Shown here in pieces: positions 1 to 6,383 of a stretch of DNA of 17,384 nucleotides. The position numbers and the translations under genes were made by a program. Below the pieces are notes generated by a model. The model had not been told where the DNA came from. It was given only the letters and a program-made list of their open reading frames with translations, and made no database searches. Every line of letters begins with the position of its first letter. Within the stretch, counting starts at the first letter, position 1. The stretch is from Pseudomonadota bacterium (GTDB taxonomy: Bacteria > Desulfobacterota > Syntrophobacteria > Syntrophobacterales > Syntrophobacteraceae): NCBI GenBank assembly GCA_023416335.1, contig JAEZHY010000079.1, positions 1-17,384 on the forward strand. Reading direction: 5' to 3'.

Positions 1-1
1 C

Positions 2-1162
2 CTGGGCACATGGGATTATGACCTGACCACAGGCAAGATCAACTGGTCGGATCGATGCAGGGAACTTCTCGGCGTATCCCCCGGCGTCCCAGCCGACTAT
101 GCCACCTTTCTCAATCGTTTGCACCCCGATGACAGGGAACGCGTAAACAGCCTGGTTCTTGCGGCTGCCGACCCGACGGGCGATGGTTCATATGAGGCCG
201 AGTACCGCCTTCAGTTGCCCGATGGAACCGAACGCTGGGTCATGGCCAGAGGAAGAGTAGTTTTCGATACTGTGGACGGACAGCGCCGGGCCGTTCGATT
301 CATCGGCACCGGTCTGGAAGTCACAAGCCGCAAGCTGATGGAGGAAGCCCTGCGTACAGCGCGAGACACACTGGACAGTCGCGTGCGGGAAAGAACTGCC
401 GAACTGCGGAAGAGCAACAGGGCGCTCAAGGAATATGCGGCAAGGCTCGAAAAACTGAACGCAGAACTCCAGGAATTCGCCTTTGTGGCCTCTCACGATC
501 TTCAGGAGCCTCTGAGGAAGATTCAGACCTTTGGGGACATGCTGTCCTCAAAATGCGAGGACAAACTCAACCCGGAGGGAAGGGATTACCTCCGTCGAAT
601 CACAAAATCGGCTAAGCGCATGTCCGATCTCATAAAATCCCTTCTGGATTACTCGCAGATAGCTAACAAATTGAATCCGTTTGAGCCCACCAACCTTGCG
701 GAATCGGTCCGAAACGCGCTCAGCGAGCTGGAACCGATAATCCAGCAGAAAAGTGCGAGGGTCGAGATAGGCATGTTGCCGGTCATCGATGCGGATCCTC
801 TTCAGATTCGTCTACTCTTCCAGAACCTCCTGCACAATGCAGTGAAATTCCACAAGCCCCTGGAAGCTCCGTTCATAAAGGTTCATTCGCTGGTACAAGG
901 TAAAAGGTGCAGAATATTCGTCAGGGATGAAGGAATCGGCTTCGACCGGGAATACGCGGATCGCATATTCAGACCGTTTCAGCAATTACACGGAAAAACC
1001 GCTCCTTACGGCGGGACGGGTATGGGCCTCGCAATATGCCGCAAAATCGTTGACCGCCACGGAGGAAAAATTGCGGCAGAGAGTCAACCCGGCGGCGGCT
1101 CGACTTTCATCATTGAACTCCCGTTGAGGCAAACCGGCAGGGGACGGGAAAAGGCGGTATAG
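2..1162 (+). CDS. PAS-domain sensor histidine kinase (5' end missing)
   Basis: This is the C-terminal 386 residues of a two-component sensor kinase; the frame is open to the left edge, so the true start is outside the window. Visible domains in order are a PAS fold with its PAC tail (HPDDRERV, then AEYRLQLPDGTERWV and FIGTGLEVTSRK), a charged coiled coil, a phytochrome-type HisKA box (ASHDLQEPLRK, phospho-acceptor His codon at 494-496) and a HATPase_c domain. The ATPase part has an N box (LFQNLLHNAVKFHK), G1 (RDEGIGFD), an F box (IFRPFQQLHG) and G2 (GGTGMGLAI), all intact. It should autophosphorylate in response to a ligand or redox signal sensed by PAS and pass phosphate to a response regulator. 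None is encoded beside it, so it is an orphan or its partner lies upstream. No membrane segment is visible in this part; the missing N-terminus could hold one. An in-frame TTG at 119 is not a believable start because PAS coding sequence precedes it. Confidence 0.93.
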   Translation: MGTWDYDLTTGKINWSDRCRELLGVSPGVPADYATFLNRLHPDDRERVNSLVLAAADPTGDGSYEAEYRLQLPDGTERWVMARGRVVFDTVDGQRRAVRFIGTGLEVTSRKLMEEALRTARDTLDSRVRERTAELRKSNRALKEYAARLEKLNAELQEFAFVASHDLQEPLRKIQTFGDMLSSKCEDKLNPEGRDYLRRITKSAKRMSDLIKSLLDYSQIANKLNPFEPTNLAESVRNALSELEPIIQQKSARVEIGMLPVIDADPLQIRLLFQNLLHNAVKFHKPLEAPFIKVHSLVQGKRCRIFVRDEGIGFDREYADRIFRPFQQLHGKTAPYGGTGMGLAICRKIVDRHGGKIAAESQPGGGSTFIIELPLRQTGRGREKAV

Positions 1163-1408
1163 AACCTAATTCACTGAAACTCAGGGAAACAGACATTCTC
1201 CTCGGTCACGCACTCAAAACAATCGGGTCTAATACAGCCGAACCAGGCTCCTTTGCGATGAATTACATTTTTTCGGGATAAATCTGAAGCAGCTTTCCGA
1301 ACCATAATCTCATTATTGGGGAGCCATGAAGCAGATCCGGAAAAAACTTGTAATGCCATAGAATGTAAACCGATATTCACAGCAATCAAAATGATCAGGC
1401 AAGTGATA

Positions 1409-1439
1409 AGGAATTTTTCATCCTTAAATCAGGAATTTT
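1409..1439 (+). promoter_or_regulatory. Direct repeats upstream of promoter, possible activator site
   Basis: The nine-base sequence AGGAATTTT occurs at 1409-1417 and again at 1431-1439. The starts are exactly 22 bp apart (two helical turns), and the second copy ends 5 bp before the -35 hexamer at 1445. Direct repeats with whole-turn spacing just upstream of -35 are the usual arrangement for OmpR/PhoB-type response regulators. That a regulator binds here is inference; the repeats themselves are plain in the sequence. Confidence 0.4.
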
Positions 1440-1444
1440 CCTAA

Positions 1445-1474
1445 TTGACAAATCTCAAGGCATAAAACGATAAT
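1445..1474 (+). promoter_or_regulatory. Sigma-70-like promoter TTGACA-18-GATAAT
   Basis: A perfect -35 hexamer TTGACA (1445-1450) is followed after 18 bp by GATAAT (1469-1474), which is five of six matches to the -10 consensus. Transcription would begin near 1481. It is the strongest promoter-like sequence I see in the window. It points into a ~60-nt stretch ending in an intrinsic terminator, with no open reading frame in between. Confidence 0.6.
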
Positions 1475-1480
1475 GTCGAC

Positions 1481-1541
1481 AGTGTTGTCCCCCCTCCCTG
1501 AAGTGAAGGCCTGGTTCCGGTAGCCAGGCCCTCAATTTTTA
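1481..1541 (+). ncRNA. Candidate ~60-nt small RNA with C-rich tract
   Basis: The transcript predicted from the promoter at 1445-1474 would run about 60 nt to the terminator at 1508-1540. It encodes no obvious peptide. Its 5' half carries the unpaired pyrimidine run CCCCCCTCCCT (1489-1499). This is complementary to purine-rich Shine-Dalgarno sequences and resembles the C-rich seed regions of some known regulatory RNAs. It could instead be a terminated leader of the downstream hydrolase gene (start at 1857). No known RNA family is recognised. Confidence 0.4.
1508..1540 (+). terminator. Intrinsic terminator
   Basis: GGCCTGG (1508-1514) and CCAGGCC (1524-1530) form a perfect 7-bp stem with a 9-nt loop, followed by CTCAATTTTT (1531-1540). 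It lies 350 bp after the kinase stop codon. It therefore more likely ends the short transcript starting near 1481 than the kinase message, though it could serve both. Confidence 0.75.
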
Positions 1542-1856
1542 TAACGAATGTTTTCAAGATTATTCGATATCAATTCAGTTTTTCTGTCTACTTCATACTA
1601 TGATCAGTTCTATCCGGCTAACTTTACGACTATCAGCTCTTACCTCCCCTGTTCTCCCAGGCCGAATATAAACCGAACCCGTGTCACCGCTATCCGCCCG
1701 CGATGAAGGCGACAGGGCTGTCCCGGCAGCGTTCACTGGTTCTCCTGCGATTCGATGTTTACGATTTGTTATATGCCGGCAGGGTTTTTACCTGATGAGA
1801 GGAGCTGCCGATTCAAGCTCCAGGTTAATCGCTGCCGACGCCGGGAGGACTCATCA

Positions 1857-2642
1857 ATGCCTCGAATTCGAATTGGAAACATTCACCTGCACTATGAACT
1901 GACGGGATCGGGCCCGCCCCTCGTTTTCCTGAGCGGCCTCGGAATGAGCACGCCCGATTGGGAGGAACAGGTCGCCTATTTCTCGAAAACATACACCGTG
2001 CTGACTTTCGACCCTCGCGGGCATGGGAAGTCGGACAAACCTTGCAGTCCATACTCCATTCCTTTTTTGGCAGCGGAAGCAGCAGTGCTGATCCGTTCTC
2101 TCTCGCTGTCTCCGGCTCACATTGTCGGACTGTCGATGGGGGGCATGAGCGCTTTCCAGTTGGCAATCGCCGCTCCGGAATTAATCAGGACTATGGTAAT
2201 CGTGAACAGCGGACCGAACTTCTTCACCGCCACATCGGCGCAAAAAATGGAATTGGCCGGGAGGGAGCTGATCATCAGAATTCTTGGGATGCGCAGGATG
2301 GGTGAACTCCTCAGCAGAGCATTATTCCCGAGACCCGATCAGTATGCATTACGAAGTCGGATCGCGCGGCGCTGGGGCGAAAACGACAAATGTGCATACC
2401 TGGCCACACTGCGCGGTTTCAAAGGTTGGAGCGTTGTTCCGTATCTACACGAAATCGAGCACCCTACGCTGGTCATATCCGCGGATGAGGATTACACACC
2501 GGTAGCATACAAGGAATGGTATGTCGCCAGGATGCCAAATGCGAAACTAGTTGTCATACCCGATTCCCGGCATGCCACCCCGCTCGATCAGCCGGAACGG
2601 TTCAATCGCGTTCTGGATGAATTTCTCAGGCAAAATCGCTGA
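1857..2642 (+). CDS. Alpha/beta-fold hydrolase
   Basis: A 261-residue serine hydrolase of the alpha/beta superfamily, cytoplasmic since no signal peptide is visible. The start at 1857 is chosen over the upstream in-frame ATG at 1755 because GGGAGGA precedes it at good spacing and the domain begins at once (RIRIGNIHLHYELTGSG). Catalytic elements are the oxyanion-hole region FLSGLGMS near residue 25, the DPRGHGKSD loop (residues 52-60), the nucleophile elbow GLSMGG (Ser93), the acid in SADEDYTP (Asp212) and the histidine in DSRHATPLDQPE (His239). The length and the PxRFNRVLDEFL tail fit the haloperoxidase/3-oxoadipate enol-lactonase/hydrolase group (COG0596 type). The substrate cannot be read from sequence. 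The gene appears monocistronic, converging on the small minus-strand gene at 2769-3014. Confidence 0.9.
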   Translation: MPRIRIGNIHLHYELTGSGPPLVFLSGLGMSTPDWEEQVAYFSKTYTVLTFDPRGHGKSDKPCSPYSIPFLAAEAAVLIRSLSLSPAHIVGLSMGGMSAFQLAIAAPELIRTMVIVNSGPNFFTATSAQKMELAGRELIIRILGMRRMGELLSRALFPRPDQYALRSRIARRWGENDKCAYLATLRGFKGWSVVPYLHEIEHPTLVISADEDYTPVAYKEWYVARMPNAKLVVIPDSRHATPLDQPERFNRVLDEFLRQNR

Positions 2643-2710
2643 AAAACATGCTCCAGGGCAACTCTGAGCAAACGGAACACGAAGGTCTCGGTTCGCCCAT
2701 GCTTTCCCGT

Positions 2711-2732
2711 TCCGGGCTGTCTGTTGCCCGGA
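2711..2732. repeat. Perfect hairpin between convergent genes
   Basis: TCCGGGC (2711-2717) and GCCCGGA (2726-2732) form a 7-bp stem with an 8-nt loop in the gap between two convergent genes. Neither strand has a following T-run, so it is not a standard intrinsic terminator. It may still protect both message ends or act with Rho. Confidence 0.4.
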
Positions 2733-2768
2733 GGCCTCAGCTATGTCACGAGGGGAGTGTTCGAAAGA

Positions 2769-3014
2769 TTATGCGGTCGGCAACTGCCCGTTCCGTTCGA
2801 ATGCTTTCCACTCTTTCCTTTTCATCGGACGGACGTTGGGTTCGCGGCACTGAGGGCATCCCTGATACTGACCGTCGCGGGATTGCCTCCACATGGTATA
2901 CAGTATGCCGGGTAGGATAAAACAGCACCAGAGTGTGATTTCCATTTTGCGGGTGCCTTTGGATATTCCCTTGCTTTCCCCGACGTAATTACATTTTGGA
3001 CAGATGATTTTCAT
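2769..3014 (-). CDS. Small zinc-ribbon membrane protein
   Basis: An 81-residue protein with a split four-cysteine zinc ribbon: CPKC (Cys5, Cys8) at the N-terminus and CPQC (Cys53, Cys56) further on. A hydrophobic hairpin-like segment (residues ~25-42, MEITLWCCFILPGILYTMW) lies between them. The layout CPxCxYxGxxK...G...E..LW...ILPGILY..WR.....Y..CPxC is that of a widespread family of small hypothetical proteins with one membrane segment. Function is not established to my knowledge. The start at 3014 is preferred over the ATG at 3032 because the ideal ribosome site AAGGAG lies between them. A promoter is seen at 3048-3076. The gene converges with the hydrolase. Confidence 0.8.
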   Translation of the reverse strand: MKIICPKCNYVGESKGISKGTRKMEITLWCCFILPGILYTMWRQSRDGQYQGCPQCREPNVRPMKRKEWKAFERNGQLPTA

Positions 3015-3047
3015 TTGCGCTCCTTTTTCCATTAAGAATAGCCGCTT

Positions 3048-3076
3048 TCTATAAAACTTTCACCGCATCTTGGCAA
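3048..3076 (-). promoter_or_regulatory. Promoter of the zinc-ribbon gene
   Basis: Read on the minus strand, TTGCCA (3076-3071) is followed after 17 bp by TATAGA (3053-3048), which are five and four matches to the sigma-70 hexamers. It would start transcription about 30 nt before the start codon at 3014. Confidence 0.5.
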
Positions 3077-3251
3077 CTCTTTTGCGGCATTTATTCATCT
3101 ATGTGATTCCTCGCATTTCCCCTGGCACCCGGTCCAATCCAGTCCCGGAATTCCAGGCATCGGCATCCGCCATAGCATTCCGAAAGCCATATACGCCACC
3201 TTAACCGAAACCGGGTCGGAAGTGCCTGCATTCCAGGGGAATTGAATAACA

Positions 3252-3279
3252 TTGGTTCTTTCCCAAATTCTGGTAAAAT
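3252..3279 (+). promoter_or_regulatory. Possible promoter of the GAF-GGDEF gene
   Basis: TTGGTT (3252-3257) and TAAAAT (3274-3279) are separated by 16 bp. The -10 is good and the -35 weak. If used, transcription begins near 3286, which excludes the longest reading frame (TTG at 3242) and supports a start at 3329 or 3383. Confidence 0.35.
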
Positions 3280-3382
3280 TGCAGCCTATGCTCCAAGCTG
3301 CCGACCGGGGTGGAAACGGCCCCGACAAATGCTGTCCGACACCTTGGCATCCGAAGTGTCATTATGGGGAAACTTGCAAGCA

Positions 3383-4420
3383 ATGACCGCACCTGAAGAT
3401 CATAATACGTCCCGGCTGAAGCTCGAACACGAGATCTATGCCGATTTGGCCAGAACGCTCACATCCACCCTCGACCTCTCCGAAGTACTGCAGATAATCA
3501 TGCAGAAGGTCTGTGAACTGCTCTCCCCGGACAACTGGTCCCTGCTCCTCATGGAACCCGATGGGGAACACCTCCGGTTCGAGCTGGTGGTCGGAGAAGG
3601 GAGCGAGGTCCTGACCGGGCACAAGCTAAAGGTAGACGAGGGAATTGCAGGCTGGGTGGCACGCAACGGCGAAGCAATCCTGGTCGAGGACGTGCAGAAA
3701 GATCCCAGGTTTTGCAGCCGTTTCGATGCCCTGTCATGCTTTGAAACGCGCTCGATTGTCTGTGTTCCGCTGAAAAACAGGGGGCGGGTGCTCGGAGTTG
3801 TCGAATTGATCAACAGACTCGAGCAGGCATCTTTCACCGAACGCGATATGGTCTCGCTCCAGACCATCGCGGAATACGCCGCAATCGCAATCGCCAATGC
3901 GGATCTATACCGAAAAGCGCAGTGGCTTTCGATCACCGACGACCACACCTCTCTTTTCAACGTGCGCTACCTCTATGAAGCCCTCGACGGTGTGCTGCGG
4001 CGTGCGGACGAAGAAGGCAGCGAGGTCGGCATGATCTTTTTCGACATCGACCGGTTCAAGCATGTCGTGGATACCCATGGTCATCAACTCGGGAGCAAGG
4101 TGTTGAGAGAGGTCGGACTTCTTCTCCGAAAACTGGTCCGGCCGGAGGATATTCCCGTTCGCTACGGCGGCGATGAGTTCATTATCCTGATGCCGCGTAC
4201 CGGGAAAAAAGAGGCACTGGATTTGGCGCAGAACCTTCGCGGGCAAATCAAAGCGGCTTTCTTCCTTACCGAAGAAGACATCAACCTCCAGGTCACTGCT
4301 TCCTTCGGCGTGGCATCGTATCCACGCGATGCGAAAAACAAAACCGAACTCCTGGGCCTTGCCGATTCGGCCATGTTCAAAATAAAGGAAACCACGCGGG
4401 ATTCGGTCGGCTCCGCCTGA
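3383..4420 (+). CDS. GAF-GGDEF nucleotide cyclase, Hypr-like (possible cGAMP or c-di-GMP synthase)
   Basis: A cytoplasmic 345-residue signalling enzyme with a GAF sensor domain (residues ~20-175) and a C-terminal GGDEF domain (~185-340). The frame is open from a TTG at 3242. I prefer the ATG at 3383 because it sits just before the conserved LEHEIYADLARTL start of the GAF domain; 3329 is an alternative, and no start has a strong ribosome site. Catalytic parts are present: metal-binding FFDIDRF (Asp221), the signature YGGDEF (residues 261-266) and an RxxD product-inhibition site (Arg253-Asp256). The guanine-contacting Asn and Asp of canonical enzymes (PleD N335 and D344, in FKxxND..GH..GD) are Val229 and Ser238 here (FKHVVDTHGHQLGS). 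Ser at the second site is the mark of Hypr GGDEF enzymes, which make 3',3'-cGAMP in Geobacter and relatives. Product identity is inference; a dinucleotide cyclase is near certain. Confidence 0.9.
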   Translation: MTAPEDHNTSRLKLEHEIYADLARTLTSTLDLSEVLQIIMQKVCELLSPDNWSLLLMEPDGEHLRFELVVGEGSEVLTGHKLKVDEGIAGWVARNGEAILVEDVQKDPRFCSRFDALSCFETRSIVCVPLKNRGRVLGVVELINRLEQASFTERDMVSLQTIAEYAAIAIANADLYRKAQWLSITDDHTSLFNVRYLYEALDGVLRRADEEGSEVGMIFFDIDRFKHVVDTHGHQLGSKVLREVGLLLRKLVRPEDIPVRYGGDEFIILMPRTGKKEALDLAQNLRGQIKAAFFLTEEDINLQVTASFGVASYPRDAKNKTELLGLADSAMFKIKETTRDSVGSA

Positions 4421-4481
4421 GGATAGACCCCTGTGGATTGTTTCTCTTGCTCGGTCAATGGTGGAATGCAAAACAAGTAAA

Positions 4482-4525
4482 CGGTGAGTCGTGTAGGGTG
4501 GGCACAAAGCCTCACCGTGCCCACC
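4482..4525. repeat. Palindromic intergenic repeat (TAGGGTGGGCAC type)
   Basis: GGTGGGCAC (4497-4505) and GTGCCCACC (4517-4525) make a perfect 9-bp inverted repeat with an 11-nt loop, preceded by GTGTA. A second, competing stem is formed by CGGTGAG (4482-4488) and CTCACCG (4511-4517). The TAGGGTGGGCA...TGCCCACC core recalls dispersed REP-like palindromes seen in many bacterial genomes, some mobilised by Y1 (RAYT) transposases. Only one copy is in this window, and the flanking 4421-4588 gap holds nothing else recognisable. Confidence 0.5.
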
Positions 4526-4588
4526 GTCCGGCGTATCCGACTGATATGGATGCGGGGCCGGCAGGCTTCTCTTCAGGATTGAATTGGA

Positions 4589-5230
4589 ATGAGCTTCAAG
4601 TTCAACAGAAATTGCTGGGTGGAGTCGCTCGAAGAGAGACTGTTTTGTTCAAAGGCAGGAGACGAGACAGAAGTTTTCTCAACCAATGGACCTCCATCGG
4701 GCGAAAATGGGGCCGCGGCCGCTGAGCCTGCTACTGTCGAGGAGATGATTGCGGGAGCCCGGAACCTCTTTGCCCGGTATGGCGACGCCATACAAAAAGA
4801 CGAGTGCATCGGCAGGCTGATCGATAGTTTGAAAACGAACCTCGAAAACTCCGCCAAGTGCATGGAGGGTCTGGGAATATTTTGCGCCTGCGCCCGCTGT
4901 GACGAAACCTCACCTGCAGGAAGCTGCTGCAGCAGGGGGCTGGAGAGGAAATACAGCCCTGTCCTGCTTCTGATGAACTTAATTCTTGGCATAGGTCTGC
5001 CAGAGCGGCGTTTGCGCGAAGACAGCTGCTATTTCCTGGGCCCGAAAGGATGCTGCCTCAAGGTGAGACACGAGTTGTGCATCGATTACCTCTGTCCTCA
5101 ACTGGAGGAAATGCTGGGCCGTGAATCTCTGATAAAAATACAGACTATCTCAGGTGAAGAGATAACTTCGGCTTTTCTTTTGTACGAAGCGGTCAAGGAC
5201 AAGACAAGAAAGCTCCTGCCCCCGGAATAA
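4589..5230 (+). CDS. Cys-rich YkgJ-like putative metal-binding protein
   Basis: A soluble 213-residue protein with 14 cysteines. The C-terminal half has the spacing of YkgJ-type (PF03692-like) zinc/iron-chelating proteins: CACARC (residues 99-104), GSCC (Cys113-114), then CYFLGPKGCCLKVRHELC (147-164) and DYLC (Cys169). This places a cluster of Cys plus an aromatic/hydrophobic pattern for a metal or Fe-S site in the cytoplasm. Residues 1-50 are polar and low-complexity (NGAAAAEPAT) and look poorly conserved; the ordered domain probably starts near TVEEMIAGARNLF. The ribosome site is weak (AGGA about 10 nt before ATG). Function is unknown; a role in cysteine-coordinated metal or redox chemistry is inferred from cysteines only. 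It converges with the cytochrome gene, whose terminator hairpin begins 6 bp after this stop codon. Confidence 0.75.
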   Translation: MSFKFNRNCWVESLEERLFCSKAGDETEVFSTNGPPSGENGAAAAEPATVEEMIAGARNLFARYGDAIQKDECIGRLIDSLKTNLENSAKCMEGLGIFCACARCDETSPAGSCCSRGLERKYSPVLLLMNLILGIGLPERRLREDSCYFLGPKGCCLKVRHELCIDYLCPQLEEMLGRESLIKIQTISGEEITSAFLLYEAVKDKTRKLLPPE

Positions 5231-5262
5231 AACAAAGGGGCCGGCCGCCTGGGCCAACCCCT
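5226..5262 (-). terminator. Intrinsic terminator of the cytochrome gene
   Basis: On the minus strand, AGGGG and CCCCT (5262-5258 and 5240-5236) close a stem with an inner GGCC/GGCC pairing and a 2x2 internal loop, followed by the T-rich run TTGTTTTATT (5235-5226). It is 180 bp past the cytochrome stop codon and abuts the end of the convergent Cys-rich gene. Confidence 0.55.
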
Positions 5263-5375
5263 CTCAAACCCCGCGCCACTTCTTCAGAGGCTCGGGAGTT
5301 CACTCTCCGTTCCAACAGCCAAATTAAGCCTCGGGCAAACTGGAAAGTCCTGGATGGTGATGAGCAGGTTTTGTC

Positions 5376-5401
5376 GTCCGGAGGATTCAGTTCCCCCGGA
5401 C
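5376..5401. repeat. Inverted repeat downstream of cytochrome gene
   Basis: GTCCGG (5376-5381) and CCGGAC (5396-5401) are a 6-bp inverted repeat with a 14-nt loop in the 3' untranslated stretch of the minus-strand cytochrome message. No T-run follows on either strand, so it is a message-end hairpin at most. Confidence 0.3.
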
Positions 5402-5441
5402 GCCCATATTCTTGCGCTTGCCCCCGGTTTACTCTGCCGCC

Positions 5442-6383
5442 TTACTCGGGAACGTCATGGCTGTAATCGTAGCGGTTGCTCCCAACCCCGCTCGCGACGG
5501 AAGCTGCGCCCACTTTCGGTATGGCCTGAAGATAACTGTAAATCGCATCGAGATCGTCATCGCTCATGCTCTCGAAGACGGCCCACGGCATCTGGTAACC
5601 CTGGTTGTATTGATTATACTGAGAATACTGTCCGTACCAGTCATCATTGTCAAAACCAGAATAACCGCCGTATCCGCCATAGTATCCGTTGTTGTACATG
5701 GGCCCGCAAAGCCCTCCGTATACATCCTGGCAATAGGGGTTGTCGTAGTACATTCCATAAATGTCGCTGAACTTCCAGAAATTCGGGTTGTACTGCATAC
5801 CGTCAAATCCATACCCCATACCGCCTCCATACCCCATACCGCCTCCATACCCCATACCGCCAAATCCATACCCCCCGTAATTCCCGTAGTAGGGGTAATG
5901 ATTCCAATCGCTCCACTGCCCACCGCATCCGCCGGAGAACCCACACCCTCCATAGCTGTTCCAGCCGTCCCAGCCACTGTTCCAGCCGTTGTGCATGAGG
6001 TCTCTGAATCCATAAAAATCATAGCCGCCGGGCATGCCGTCGGAATAGGCGGTGAGATTGCGGGAACAATAGGAAGAGCCATAGCAGACTCCCCCCATGT
6101 ATCGGTCGTAGTCGTAATAACCCTCAGCCCCCACCATTTGGCCCGTATGGCAATTGGAGCAGTTGTTCTTGCCTACGAGATAGCTTCCGTACCCGACCCG
6201 GTCCCATTTGTTTTGATCGTAAGTCAACGGCACCGGACTCATGTTCAAGCCCTGGGTTGCCAAGTTGTAGTACTCAGCGCTGACAACCTGGTCTGCGGAG
6301 TAAGCCGTCGGCGACAGGAGCAGCGAGGCACCACACAACACCGCAATAATCATGATACTTCCGCGAAAAACACTCTTAAGCAT
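5442..6383 (-). CDS. Exported monohaem cytochrome c with Gly/Tyr-rich insert
   Basis: A 313-residue secreted protein. The start at 6383 is fixed by an ideal AAGGAGG site 6 nt upstream and a clean Sec signal peptide (MLKSVFRGSI, hydrophobic core, cleavage after AYSA, residue 30). The N-terminal part has one haem motif, CSNCH (Cys75, Cys78, His79), after GYGSYLVGKNN. The C-terminal part has the distal-ligand motif QMPW (Met265) and MSDDDLDAIYSYLQAIP, typical of class I c-type cytochromes related to those with NLTPD..G and MPWPVY motifs; the NLTAYSDGMPGG match is at 109-120. Between His79 and Met265 lie about 185 residues rich in Gly, Tyr, Asn and Trp, with GGMGYG repeats. By my count the mature protein has about 43 Tyr and 54 Gly, and six Cys outside the haem site. 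Expected location is periplasm or cell surface; electron transfer is inferred from the family. Redox partners are not evident nearby. Confidence 0.88.
   Translation of the reverse strand: MLKSVFRGSIMIIAVLCGASLLLSPTAYSADQVVSAEYYNLATQGLNMSPVPLTYDQNKWDRVGYGSYLVGKNNCSNCHTGQMVGAEGYYDYDRYMGGVCYGSSYCSRNLTAYSDGMPGGYDFYGFRDLMHNGWNSGWDGWNSYGGCGFSGGCGGQWSDWNHYPYYGNYGGYGFGGMGYGGGMGYGGGMGYGFDGMQYNPNFWKFSDIYGMYYDNPYCQDVYGGLCGPMYNNGYYGGYGGYSGFDNDDWYGQYSQYNQYNQGYQMPWAVFESMSDDDLDAIYSYLQAIPKVGAASVASGVGSNRYDYSHDVPE
5797..5874. repeat. In-frame 18/21-bp tandem repeats in cytochrome gene
   Basis: Four head-to-tail units, all read as ATACCG...CCATACCCC on the plus strand, lie at 5797-5817 (21 bp), 5818-5835 (18 bp), 5836-5853 (18 bp, identical to the previous) and 5854-5874 (21 bp). 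On the coding strand they encode GGMGYG-type hexa- and heptapeptides. Lengths are multiples of three, so copy-number change keeps the frame. Confidence 0.85.

Larger units (their letters stand above)
1163..1856. other. Intergenic region with regulatory DNA and a candidate small RNA
   Basis: This 694-bp gap between the kinase and the hydrolase is more AT-rich than the flanking genes. Its notable content is a pair of direct repeats, a sigma-70-like promoter and an intrinsic terminator between 1409 and 1541, described separately. A weak 72-codon minus-strand reading frame (1171-1389) starts with TTG and lacks a Shine-Dalgarno sequence, so I do not call it. The stretch 1542-1856 shows no clear gene. 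It should carry the promoter of the hydrolase, but I could not pick out a convincing -35/-10 pair. Confidence 0.6.

Noticed and set aside
1171..1389. A 72-codon minus-strand frame with four clustered cysteines
   Set aside because: TTG start, no ribosome site, AT-rich non-coding-like composition and no recognisable fold. The cysteines alone are not enough.
3242..3382. TTG-initiated N-terminal extension of the GAF-GGDEF protein
   Set aside because: A likely -10 element lies within it, the sequence looks non-conserved and low quality, and the GAF domain starts only after residue 48 of that frame.
3905..4507. A 200-codon minus-strand frame opposite the GGDEF domain
   Set aside because: Antisense shadow; the plus strand carries the complete GGDEF domain with all motifs.
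5328..5370. GGGCAAACTGGAAAGTCC resembling part of a GEMM-I riboswitch
   Set aside because: The conserved GGGACGCAAAGCC part and the second helix are missing, and no plus-strand gene follows.
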